Positions 19,597 to 28,359 of a DNA stretch of 53,843 bases are shown here, piece by piece (position 1 is the stretch's first letter; each line of letters begins with the position of its first letter). The notes beneath the pieces were generated by a model. The model saw only the letters and a program-made list of their open reading frames with translations, ran no database searches and was not told where the DNA came from. Source of the DNA: an uncultured Acidobacteriota bacterium (GTDB lineage Bacteria > Acidobacteriota > Terriglobia > Terriglobales > CAINCZ01). Where the stretch lies: NCBI GenBank assembly GCA_903847195.1, contig CAINCZ010000116.1, positions 1 to 53,843 of the forward strand, given 5' to 3'. The translations under genes and the position numbers were made by a program.

Positions 19597-22164
19597 ATGT
19601 CAACGCCTTCGTTTGCCGCCTCGCTGCGCGAACTGCATGATGCCGAACTGGCGCGTATTCGCGCTGCTTTTGAATCCCATGGGGATGGTCGCGCCGCCGT
19701 GCGTGACCGCGCTGCGCTGGTGGACTGCATCATCGGCCAGCTCTGGCAGCATTTCTTCGCCGACGTTGGCGAGGGGGTATGCGTCGCCGCCATGGGCGGC
19801 TATGGTCGTTCTACGTTGTTCCCCGGATCCGATATCGACGTTCTCTACCTTGTCGCCAACCCGCAGGTCGAGGAAACGGTTCGGCCCGGCATTCGGGCGT
19901 TCAACCAGGAAATGTGGGACCTGCGCATGCGCGTGAGTCCGGCCACGCGTGCGCTGCTGGAGTGCGACAAGCTGCAGCAGGACAACATCGAATTCACCAT
20001 CTCGCTGCTCGACCTGCGTTTTCTGGCCGGCGATCAGGTGCTGTTCAACAAGCTGTACATCGATCTGCTGCCCAAGCTCGTCATCCGCGAGCGCCAGTCG
20101 CTGGTGCAAAGGCTGGCCGAGCTGAGCCACGAGCGCCATCACAAGTTCGGCGACACCATTTTTCATCTTGAGCCCAATCTGAAGGAAGGCCCCGGCGGCT
20201 TGCGCGATTACAACGTGGCCTGCTGGCTGCGGCAGATTCAGGCCTTCGAGAAGCACCGGGGAACGCCGGCGCCACCCATTGGCGATATTGAGAAGGCGCT
20301 GATCTTCATTTCCTCCGCCCGCTGCTTCCTGCATTACCGCAGCGGAAGAGACGACAATGCGGTCACCTGGGAGGCGCAGGATGCGGCTGCCGAGGCGGGC
20401 GTTGGATTGCAGTCCGGGCAGCCGGTTACGACCAACGGGTGGATGCGCGATTACTTCCGCCACAGCCGCTCCATCAGCCGTTTTACCGCCCTGGCGCTGG
20501 ATGAAATCCCTCCGGCACGCTCCAATCTGTACCAGCAATACCAGCAGTGGCGCTCGCGGATTTCGACTCCCGACTTCAGCGTGGCCCGCAGCCGCGTCTA
20601 CCTGCAACAGCCTGAAGACATCCGCCAGCCGGACGTGATGCTGCGGTTGTTCATCTTCATGGCGCGCCACGGCTTCCGCCTCAGCCCCGACACGGAGCGC
20701 CGCGTGGACCGCGCCCTGTCGGCCATGACCTCACCGCTGCCGCAGGGATCAGAGTTCTGGTCCTATCTGCGCCAGATCCTGGTGCTGCCGGCGGCGGCGG
20801 AAACGCTGCGGGAGATGCACGAGCTGGGATTGCTCTGCCGGCTGATACCGGAATTCCACGACATCGATGCGCTGGTGATCCGCGATTTCTACCACCGCTA
20901 TACGGTCGATGAACACACCTTCCGCGCGATCGAAACGCTGCACAGGCTTCCCAAGTCGGAGGAGCCGCAGGAGCGCCGCTATGCCACGCTGTTGGCGGAT
21001 CTGGCCGAGCCTGAGTTGCTTTACCTTGCCCTGCTGCTGCACGACATCGGCAAGGGCGCGCCTCCGGGAGAATCCCACGTAGATGCCGGGCTGCGCATGC
21101 TCGGTCCCATCCTGGGGCGCATGCAGCTTGAGTCGGATGCCGGTGAGCAGGTGGAGTTCCTAATCGGAAGCCACCTGGAGATGTCGGCCCTGCTGCGCCG
21201 CGACATTTATGATCCCGCGACCTCGCGCGCGCTGGCCGAGCGCGCCGGTAATCCCGAGCGGCTGCGCATGCTGTGCCTGCTGACCTATGCCGACATCAAG
21301 GCTGTCAATCCTGAAGCGATGACGCCTTGGAAGGCCGAGGATCTGTGGCAGCTCTTCATGGGCGCTTCCAATTACCTCGATCACCGTGCCGATCAGGACC
21401 GGCTCGATGCCAGCCGCGAAACCGAGCGCGTGATCGCCAAGGTGCGCGAATTGCCGCCGGAGCGCCGGCCGCAGCTGACGGCTTTCCTGACCGGCTTGCC
21501 GCGCCGCTACCTGCTCACCCACGCGCCCCAGGCAATTGCAGAACATTGCGAGCGGGCTGCCCGCCTTGCCCAGGAGCCGGTGCAGGTGATCCTGCGCCGC
21601 GCCAGCCAGCTTCATCAGCTGACCGTGATCACCCCGGACCGTCCCATGTTGTTCGCCACGATCTGCGGGGTGTTAACAGGATGGGGCATGAACATCGTCA
21701 AGGCCGGCGCCTTTTGCAACAGCGCCGCCACCGTGGTGGACACGTTTCTTTTCGCCGATCCCTTCCGCACCCTGGAACTGAACCCGCAGGAGAACGAGCG
21801 CTTCAAGGCGAGTCTGGCCTCTGTGCTTGCGGGAGAAACCAAACTTCAGCAGGTGCTCGAGGGGCGCCTTCGCGCACCGCGCAACCGCCCGGCCAGCAAC
21901 GTCGAGGCGCGGCTGGTTTTCGATCATGAGTGTTCGGTGCGCTGCACGGTGATGGAATTGATTGCCGGTGACCGCCCGGGACTGCTGCATCGCGCCGCCA
22001 ATATTCTCTCCAACCATGGCTGCGACATTGAAATCGCGCTGATCTCAACCGAGGGCCAGGTTGCTTACGACGTCTTTTACCTCACGGCAGGCGGAGCCAA
22101 GCTCGACGATGCCTCGCAGAAGCAACTGCAGGACGCGCTTCTGGAGGAACTCGGCGCCGAGTAG
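19597..22164 (+). CDS. glnD: Bifunctional uridylyltransferase / uridylyl-removing enzyme GlnD
   Basis: 855 residues, close to the usual 850-900. The nucleotidyltransferase motif GGYGRSTLFPGSDIDVLYL is near residue 65. An HD hydrolase domain follows (DEHTFRAIETLHRL, then LLHDIGKG near residue 485). Two ACT domains near the C-terminus (VITPDRPMLFATICGVL and LIAGDRPGLLHRAANIL) bind glutamine. GlnD adds or removes UMP on P-II according to glutamine level. Its place 100 bases after glnK makes amtB-glnK-glnD one nitrogen-sensing unit. Confidence 0.96.
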   Translation: MSTPSFAASLRELHDAELARIRAAFESHGDGRAAVRDRAALVDCIIGQLWQHFFADVGEGVCVAAMGGYGRSTLFPGSDIDVLYLVANPQVEETVRPGIRAFNQEMWDLRMRVSPATRALLECDKLQQDNIEFTISLLDLRFLAGDQVLFNKLYIDLLPKLVIRERQSLVQRLAELSHERHHKFGDTIFHLEPNLKEGPGGLRDYNVACWLRQIQAFEKHRGTPAPPIGDIEKALIFISSARCFLHYRSGRDDNAVTWEAQDAAAEAGVGLQSGQPVTTNGWMRDYFRHSRSISRFTALALDEIPPARSNLYQQYQQWRSRISTPDFSVARSRVYLQQPEDIRQPDVMLRLFIFMARHGFRLSPDTERRVDRALSAMTSPLPQGSEFWSYLRQILVLPAAAETLREMHELGLLCRLIPEFHDIDALVIRDFYHRYTVDEHTFRAIETLHRLPKSEEPQERRYATLLADLAEPELLYLALLLHDIGKGAPPGESHVDAGLRMLGPILGRMQLESDAGEQVEFLIGSHLEMSALLRRDIYDPATSRALAERAGNPERLRMLCLLTYADIKAVNPEAMTPWKAEDLWQLFMGASNYLDHRADQDRLDASRETERVIAKVRELPPERRPQLTAFLTGLPRRYLLTHAPQAIAEHCERAARLAQEPVQVILRRASQLHQLTVITPDRPMLFATICGVLTGWGMNIVKAGAFCNSAATVVDTFLFADPFRTLELNPQENERFKASLASVLAGETKLQQVLEGRLRAPRNRPASNVEARLVFDHECSVRCTVMELIAGDRPGLLHRAANILSNHGCDIEIALISTEGQVAYDVFYLTAGGAKLDDASQKQLQDALLEELGAE

Positions 22165-22220
22165 CGTCAGGTGGATTCCAGCTAAATTGGGGCGGGAAGG
22201 CCGGACAAGGCGCGTCGCAG

Positions 22221-23219
22221 CTAGAAGGGGCGCGCCAGCACAAACTCCGGCATGGACTGTAACGTCTGCTTGACCTCGGAATCGGGCAGCAGGTTCAGCG
22301 CTTGGTTGGCGATGGCGGCATACTCGGCGGCGCGCGCCATCGCGGTAGTCACGCCGTCATAGCGGTCCAGGATCGTGAGCACGTCCTCATGGGTCACGCT
22401 GCGGAAGCCCCGCTCCCGCATGACGGTTTCAATCTGCCGGCGTTCGCGTATCGTGCACTTTTCCAGCGCGGCGATCACTGCCAGCGTCACCTTGCCTTCG
22501 CGCAGGTCGCTGGCAACGGGCTTGCCCAGCACCTCTTCGGAGGCCGTCAGGTCCAACACGTCATCCACGATCTGGAACGCCATGCCGAGGTTGAAACCGT
22601 AGCCGGCCAGCCCCTCTTCCTGCTCCTGCGTGGCGTGGCTGATGAGCGCACCCAGCCGCATGCAAACGGAGAACAGGCAGGCGGTCTTGCGGTAGATGAG
22701 GTCGAGGTACTCCTTTTCGCCGATGCAGCGGCCGATCAGCTCCATCTGGAGCAGTTCGCCTCCGACCATTTGCTGCGTCAGGTCGATCAGCACGTCGAGC
22801 ACGCGGAAATTGCGCTCCTGTAACGCAACCTTGAAGGCCTGCATGTACAGCCAGTCGCCCGCCAGCACGCACTTGGAATTGCCCCAGCGTACGTTGGCTG
22901 CCACCCGTCCGCGCCGCGTGTCGGCATCGTCGATAATGTCGTCGTGAACCAGCGTAGCCGTGTGTATGATCTCGACCACCGACGCCAGGCGCACCGCGCT
23001 TTGGCTGACGCCTGGGCCATTGGCCAGCGTCTTCGCCGCCAGCAACAGCAGCCGCGGCCGGATGCGCTTTCCGCCTCCAGCCCGCAGGTACTCGCTGATT
23101 TCCGTGATCACGCCCACATCGGAGCGCGACTCGCGGCTGAACTCCAGCTCCATGGCTGCCAGATCTTCACTGACCAGATCAAGCAAATCCTTGGCGTTGG
23201 CGGTGATTGGGATTTCCAA
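22221..23219 (-). CDS. Polyprenyl diphosphate synthase
   Basis: 332 residues of the trans-isoprenyl diphosphate synthase family. The first aspartate-rich motif is VHDDIIDDADTRRG (near residue 93) and the second is FQIVDDVLDLTA (near residue 218); the GGGKRIRP motif near residue 50 binds the homoallylic substrate. Bulky residues before the first motif suggest a long-chain (C35-C45) product for quinone side chains, but chain length is not certain. The start is TTG 23219 with AGAGG upstream. It is the last gene of a leftward set. Confidence 0.92.
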   Translation of the reverse strand: MEIPITANAKDLLDLVSEDLAAMELEFSRESRSDVGVITEISEYLRAGGGKRIRPRLLLLAAKTLANGPGVSQSAVRLASVVEIIHTATLVHDDIIDDADTRRGRVAANVRWGNSKCVLAGDWLYMQAFKVALQERNFRVLDVLIDLTQQMVGGELLQMELIGRCIGEKEYLDLIYRKTACLFSVCMRLGALISHATQEQEEGLAGYGFNLGMAFQIVDDVLDLTASEEVLGKPVASDLREGKVTLAVIAALEKCTIRERRQIETVMRERGFRSVTHEDVLTILDRYDGVTTAMARAAEYAAIANQALNLLPDSEVKQTLQSMPEFVLARPF

Positions 23220-23307
23220 GCTGGCTTACCTCTGCCCGATCCAATCGGGTCATGCCTGTTGCTTGCGAACGGTCGCGTCGAGCCGCCACCCCAGCGGCCC
23301 TTTCGGG

Positions 23308-23802
23308 TTAGATCGTCCGGTAGTTCGTAAACTGCATGTCGATGCCGAAATCTTCCTTGCGCAGCAAGGCCATGATTTCCTGCAGCGTGTCGCGGTCCTT
23401 ACCGCTGATTCGCACCAGGTCGCCCTGGATCGCCGCCTGCACCTTCTTCTTCGAGTTCTTGATCAGCTTGACGATCTCGCGTGCCTTTTCGATCGGGATG
23501 CCCTGTTGCATCGTGATCTTCTGCCGCACAGTGCTGCCCGCGGCCGATTCAATCGGCCCATACTGCAGCCCTTTCAGCGGCACGCCGCGCTTGACCAGCT
23601 TCGCCTGAAATACGTCGTTGACGGCTTTCAGCTTATAGTCATCGACCGAACTCAACACCAGCGCGTCCTTTTCGAGCGCAATGTCCGACTTCGAGTCCTT
23701 AAGGTCAAAACGCTGATGTATTTCCTTGAGCGCCATGCTGATGGCGTTCTGGACTTCCTGTAGATCGATTTTGCTGACGACGTCGAAGGAATTCTCCGGC
23801 AT
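23308..23802 (-). CDS. YajQ-family nucleotide-binding protein
   Basis: 164 residues, the full family length, matching YajQ from MPENSFDVVSKIDLQEVQNA to the C-terminal DFGIDMQFTNYRTI. Family members have two ferredoxin-like halves. In Xanthomonas a member binds cyclic-di-GMP; elsewhere the role is unclear. It lies between tatD and the polyprenyl synthase gene. Confidence 0.94.
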   Translation of the reverse strand: MPENSFDVVSKIDLQEVQNAISMALKEIHQRFDLKDSKSDIALEKDALVLSSVDDYKLKAVNDVFQAKLVKRGVPLKGLQYGPIESAAGSTVRQKITMQQGIPIEKAREIVKLIKNSKKKVQAAIQGDLVRISGKDRDTLQEIMALLRKEDFGIDMQFTNYRTI

Positions 23803-23898
23803 CCTGTAAGTGTAATTGGCGAGGGCGGCAGGCGCAACGGAGCAAGTGCGGGCGGAGCAAGATAAAAATAATATTGGGATATCGGGATCGGGAAGGAT

Positions 23899-24714
23899 TC
23901 AGCGGGCGATCTGCAAAAACTGGAAGAAGGTGTTACTGGTCGCCGCCCCGATCTCTTCGGCGGTCTGGCCGCGCAACGCGGCAATCCGGGCGGCCACGGC
24001 GGTCACCCACGCCGGTTCGTTACGCTTGCCGCGATGCGGGATGGGCGCCAGGTAGGGCGAATCCGTCTCGATGAGCATGCACTCCAGGGGAACCTCGCGG
24101 GCCGCCAGCCGAATCGGCTCCGCCGCCGGAAACGTGATATTGCCGGCGAAGGAAATCAGGAAGCCCATTTCCATTCCTGCCCGCATCTGTTCCAGCGTGC
24201 CGCTGAAGCAGTGCAGGACGCCGCCCAGTCCGGTGCCCGCCCAGTTGAGCCGCAGCAGGCGCAGCGTGTCCGCCCAGGCATCGCCACCTTCCTTGGAGTC
24301 GCGGCAGTGGACGATGATCGGTTTGCGGGCGGCGCGGGCGAACTCCATCTGACGGACGAAAACCGCGCGCTGCACTTCGCGCGGCGAGAAGTCGTACCAG
24401 TAGTCCAGTCCGATCTCGCCCCAGGCGACTACCTTCGGATGTCCTGCCAGCCTTGCTAGTTCCGCAAGAGCGGCATCATCGGCAATCTTGGCTTCATGCG
24501 GATGAATGCCTACGCTGGTGAAAATCTGGGGAATCGCGTCCGAGCCGTAGCTTTCTTCAGCCACACGAATGCCGCAGTCGAAGGTGCCCGGCCCAGTGGC
24601 GTTGCCGACTGCCAGTATTGCCCCGACTCCGGCCGCCGCCGTCCGTTCCAGCACGGCACGGCGGTCGCCTTCGTACTTCGCGCCTTCCAGATGGCAGTGA
24701 GAATCTACGAACAT
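23899..24714 (-). CDS. TatD-family metal-dependent hydrolase (DNase)
   Basis: 271 residues. It starts with the metal-binding DSHCHLEG and has the expected later motifs: GIHPHEA near residue 72, GEIGLDYWYDFSP near 97, the HCRDSKEG histidine near 137, HCFSGT near 167 and ETDSPYLAP near 220. TatD proteins are magnesium-dependent DNases, also linked to RNA quality control. The gene begins five bases after the metG stop, a pairing common in bacteria. Confidence 0.93.
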   Translation of the reverse strand: MFVDSHCHLEGAKYEGDRRAVLERTAAAGVGAILAVGNATGPGTFDCGIRVAEESYGSDAIPQIFTSVGIHPHEAKIADDAALAELARLAGHPKVVAWGEIGLDYWYDFSPREVQRAVFVRQMEFARAARKPIIVHCRDSKEGGDAWADTLRLLRLNWAGTGLGGVLHCFSGTLEQMRAGMEMGFLISFAGNITFPAAEPIRLAAREVPLECMLIETDSPYLAPIPHRGKRNEPAWVTAVAARIAALRGQTAEEIGAATSNTFFQFLQIAR

Positions 24715-24719
24715 GTCGG

Positions 24720-26750
24720 CTACTTCAGCCGCGCCCCTACCGGCACATCTTCATGGAAGCCTGCCAGTACCGGCCGTCCGCCTTCGAGCGAGGCCGCCAG
24801 CAGCATGCCGTTCGACTCCAGCCCGCGCAGCTTGCGCGGCTGCAGGTTGGCCACGATCACGATCTTGCGTCCGATCAGCGATTCCGGCGAGTAGGCTTCG
24901 GCAATGCCCGCGACGATTTGCCGCGTGTGGTCGCCCAGGTCAACCTCGAGGCGCAGCAGCTTGTCGGCGCCCTTGACCTTCTCTGCCACCTTGATCTGCG
25001 CGACGCGCAGTTCCACCTTCGTGAAATCTTCGATGCCGATCGTGGCCACGCCTTCGGGAGCGGCTGCTGCGGCGACTGCCGCCGGGGTTGCCGGTTGCAC
25101 TGCCGCGGCTTCGGTAGCTGCAGGTGCGGGGGTGGCGGCCGGTTTTTCTTCGAGCTTCGGTGCTTCGGTCGTAGTCGGTTGCTGTTCCATTTTCTGCATT
25201 CTCTCAATCGAGCCCTTGTCGGCACGAGGAAAGACGGGCTCGACTTTTCCAATCTTGACGCCCGCCGTAAGTTCGCCCCACTTCAAATCCGCCAGCTTGA
25301 ACCTGCCGATTTCGCCCAGTCCGAGCAAAGCCCAGATCTTGGCGGTGGAGTCCGGAATGACCGGGTGCGCCAGCGCGGTCACAATGCGCAGAGATTCGGC
25401 GCAGGTATAAAGGATCGTGCCCAAACGGGCGCGGTTCTCTTCGCCGGGCGCTTCCGCCATCTTCCAGGGCTCGTGTTCCACGATGTACTTGTTGACAGCC
25501 CCGACCAGAGCCCAAGCGGTTTCCAGCGCGCGGTTGAACTGGTAGTCGGCCCACAGCGAGTTGAACGTGGCAATGGTCTCGGCCGCCAGCTTCTGAATCG
25601 CCTCATCGGCAACCGCTGCCACCGGCTGCGGCACCGTGCCGTCGCAGTACTTGCCGATCATGGTCAGTGTACGGCTGGCGAGGTTGCCCAGGTCGTTGGC
25701 CAGGTCGGCGTTGTAGCGCTGCACCAGCGCGTCGAACGAGAACGAGCCGTCATTGCCAAAGGGAACTTCGCGGAACAGGAAGTAGCGCAACGCGTCGGCG
25801 CCGAGCACTTCGAGAATCGACTCCGAGCGTACGATGTTGCCCTTCGACTTCGACATCTTGTCCTGCTCGAAGAGCAGCCAGCCGTGCGCCACCACCTGCT
25901 TCGGCAACTCCAGTCCGGCGGCCATCAGAAAAGCAGGCCAGTACACGCAATGGAAGCGCACGATCTCCTTGCCGATCATGTGCACTTCGGCCGGCCAGTA
26001 GCGATCAAACGTCTTCTGATCCCAGTTGTAGCCGGCTCCGCTGAGGTAGGTGCAGAGCGCGTCGAGCCACACATACATCACTTGCTCAGGATCGTCCGGT
26101 ACCGGGATGCCCCACTTGATGTTGCCGCGGCTGACGCTGAGGTCGCGCAGCCCGCCGCGCACAAACGAGATCACCTCGTTGCGCCGCGTTTCGGGGCGGA
26201 TGAAATCCGGCTGCTCGCGGTAGAGCTTCAGCAGCTTGTCCTCGAAAGCCGACAGCTTGAAGAAGTAGTTCGACTCGCTTACGGTTTCCGTCGGCCGTCC
26301 GCACTCGGGACACGGTGCTCCTGGGGCCGCACCTTCGCCCACGTACAACTCGTCGAAGACGCAGTACTGCCCGGTGTAGGAACCCTTGTAGATGTAACCC
26401 TTGTCGCGCAACAGGCGGAATATGTGCTGCACGCCCGCCTCGTGCCGCGGGTCCGTGGTGCGCATGAAGCAGTCATAGGTGATGCCCATGCGGTCCCACA
26501 GCTTGCGGAACCAGGCCGAAACTTCATCGGCCAGCTCGCGCGGCTGCTTGCCCGCGGCTGCCGCCGAGCGCTCGATCTTCTGCCCGTGCTCGTCGGTGCC
26601 GGTGACGAAGTAGGTGTCTACACCCAGCATCCGCTGGCGGCGAGCAATGGCGTCGCAGACCACGGTGGTGTAGGTGTGCCCGATGTGCGGGCGCGCGTTG
26701 ACGTAGTAAATAGGAGTCGTAATGTAGAACTTGGTTCGTTCGCTGCTCAT
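24720..26750 (-). CDS. metG: Methionyl-tRNA synthetase
   Basis: About 676 residues. The class I motifs are ARPHIGHTYTT near residue 20 and KMSKSKGN near residue 300. A zinc-finger-like CPECG lies near residue 146. After the anticodon-binding helical domain, an Ala/Pro/Glu-rich linker (about residues 520-565) leads to a C-terminal OB-fold tRNA-binding domain (beginning IGIEDFTKVELRVAQI). The start is ATG 26750 with AGGAAAG upstream. It overlaps the larC stop by four bases (ATGA). Confidence 0.96.
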   Translation of the reverse strand: MSSERTKFYITTPIYYVNARPHIGHTYTTVVCDAIARRQRMLGVDTYFVTGTDEHGQKIERSAAAAGKQPRELADEVSAWFRKLWDRMGITYDCFMRTTDPRHEAGVQHIFRLLRDKGYIYKGSYTGQYCVFDELYVGEGAAPGAPCPECGRPTETVSESNYFFKLSAFEDKLLKLYREQPDFIRPETRRNEVISFVRGGLRDLSVSRGNIKWGIPVPDDPEQVMYVWLDALCTYLSGAGYNWDQKTFDRYWPAEVHMIGKEIVRFHCVYWPAFLMAAGLELPKQVVAHGWLLFEQDKMSKSKGNIVRSESILEVLGADALRYFLFREVPFGNDGSFSFDALVQRYNADLANDLGNLASRTLTMIGKYCDGTVPQPVAAVADEAIQKLAAETIATFNSLWADYQFNRALETAWALVGAVNKYIVEHEPWKMAEAPGEENRARLGTILYTCAESLRIVTALAHPVIPDSTAKIWALLGLGEIGRFKLADLKWGELTAGVKIGKVEPVFPRADKGSIERMQKMEQQPTTTEAPKLEEKPAATPAPAATEAAAVQPATPAAVAAAAAPEGVATIGIEDFTKVELRVAQIKVAEKVKGADKLLRLEVDLGDHTRQIVAGIAEAYSPESLIGRKIVIVANLQPRKLRGLESNGMLLAASLEGGRPVLAGFHEDVPVGARLK

Positions 26751-28144
26751 GATTTCTTTCCTGCCGTCTGGCTGTTCTGGTACAGGCGCACGGCTTCCTG
26801 CATGACGGTCTTCAGCGGGACCCCGCTGGTTTCGGCAATCTGCCGGCAATCTTCGTATTCCGGAGCGCAGTTGGTCACCTCGTCGTGCCAACTCGCCAGC
26901 TTCATTCTCACTTCGCCCCACGGGGTGTTCACCGCAACGTGGCGTCGGGCCAGGCAGTAGCGGCGGTCTTCGCGCATGCGGATGCCGATGGTGGTCGTCT
27001 CGGCAAACAGCAGCCGCGCCATATTCTCGCGGTCCGCCGGATGGCACAACACGGTCAGCAGCAGTCCCGGACGGTTCTTCTTCATCTGCACGGGAGTGGT
27101 GAAAACGTCGAGCGCGCCCGCCGCCAGCGCCCGTTCCAGAACGTAGCCGACCACCTGCGGCGACAAATCGTCGAGGTTGGCCTCGAGCACCGCCACCGAC
27201 TCGGTGCCGTCGCGGGCAAGCGCCGTCGTTACTTCCGGGCGTACGCCCACGTTGATGCGCAGCACGTTGGCCTGACCGGGCAGGTCGCGGTAACCCGCGC
27301 CATAGCCTGTCGTCTCAACGGCCAGCGGAGGAAACGCACCGAACGAGTTCGCGAGCACGCTGACGATCGCCGCGCCGGTCGGCGTTACCAGTTCCTTCTG
27401 CACACCGGTCGAAAACAAGGGTGCCTGCCGCTGCCGCAAAATCTCAAGAGTCGCCGGAGCCGGGATGGGGAAGGTGCCGTGCGAGCACTGGACCGTGCCC
27501 CCGCCCACATTTAGGGGCGAGCAGCCCCACTCGTCCACACCCAGCAACTCACTGCCGACCGCCGCGCATACGATGTCCACAATGGCATCGACCGCGCCCA
27601 CTTCGTGGAAGTGAATCTCGTCCACCGGAACCTGGTGAATCTTGGCCTCAGCCGCGCCTAGCACCTCGAACATCTGCGTCGCCCGCTTGCGGGCCAGTGC
27701 GCTGATGGGCGCGTGCGCAATCATGTGACGGATTTCAGTCAGGCTGCGTCCGTGCGCGTGCTTGTGGGCGTGTGCCGGCTCGTGCGAGTGGCCGGACTCG
27801 GAAGCGTGAGGGTGCGTGTGGCCATGTTCGTGCCCGTGGGTGTGCCCATGATCATGAGCGTGCTCATCTTCGTGCTCGTGCTTCGCGGCGTGCTGGCGGG
27901 CGGCTTCCTGCTGCCGCGCGTGGAACACCTCGCGGGGCACATCCTTCTCGCCATCGACCACCACATCGGCCTTGGTGGCGCCGATGCCGCAGCGCATGAC
28001 CCGCGACATCTCCAGCCGCGCGCCGAGGTTGAGGGCGGCCACGGTGTCTTCCAGCGCCTTAAAGGGGACGCCGGCGTCGAGCAGCGCGCCCAGGAACATG
28101 TCGCCGCTAATGCCGCTGAAACAATCGAGATAGGCTACGCGCAT
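26747..28144 (-). CDS. larC: Nickel pincer cofactor biosynthesis protein LarC
   Basis: 465 residues of the LarC (DUF111) family, beginning MRVAYLDCFSGISGDMFLGALLDAGV, with the family stretches DEIHFHEVGAVDAIVDIV near residue 175 and LEANLDDLSPQVVGYVLERAL near residue 320. A His-rich segment (about 87-133, more than 15 histidines) probably binds nickel. LarC inserts nickel into the pyridinium-dithiocarboxylate mononucleotide cofactor using CTP. In Lactiplantibacillus the gene is split and needs frameshifting; here it is one open frame. LarB, LarE and LarA are not in the window. Confidence 0.93.
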   Translation of the reverse strand: MRVAYLDCFSGISGDMFLGALLDAGVPFKALEDTVAALNLGARLEMSRVMRCGIGATKADVVVDGEKDVPREVFHARQQEAARQHAAKHEHEDEHAHDHGHTHGHEHGHTHPHASESGHSHEPAHAHKHAHGRSLTEIRHMIAHAPISALARKRATQMFEVLGAAEAKIHQVPVDEIHFHEVGAVDAIVDIVCAAVGSELLGVDEWGCSPLNVGGGTVQCSHGTFPIPAPATLEILRQRQAPLFSTGVQKELVTPTGAAIVSVLANSFGAFPPLAVETTGYGAGYRDLPGQANVLRINVGVRPEVTTALARDGTESVAVLEANLDDLSPQVVGYVLERALAAGALDVFTTPVQMKKNRPGLLLTVLCHPADRENMARLLFAETTTIGIRMREDRRYCLARRHVAVNTPWGEVRMKLASWHDEVTNCAPEYEDCRQIAETSGVPLKTVMQEAVRLYQNSQTAGKKS

Positions 28145-28282
28145 ACGGTTGGCTGCCGGTCTTCCATCTGCTTCGGAACGATTTTATGGGATGACGATTC
28201 AGTGCACGACGCAGGGCGAAGCATGCGCCGAAGCTTTCATCATAGGTAAGCGTCGAGGGCGCGTCAAACCTCGACTGCTTGT

Positions 28283-28288
28283 TATAAT
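28283..28288 (+). promoter_or_regulatory. Probable -10 element of the argS promoter
   Basis: A perfect TATAAT lies 72 bases upstream of argS in the region between the divergent larC and argS genes. The -35 region is weak (GCGTCA at 16 bases). Confidence 0.45.
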
Positions 28289-28359
28289 CCTTGTTTCTCA
28301 GTGCTTGCAGAGACCCGCCGCTGCCCCGTCGCGCGCCGGGACATTGAAGGAGTCCCGCA

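Noticed and set aside
27770..27905. Short GC-rich repeats of CGTG/CATG type as a possible repeat array
   Set aside because: They encode the His-rich stretch of LarC and are explained by low-complexity protein sequence.
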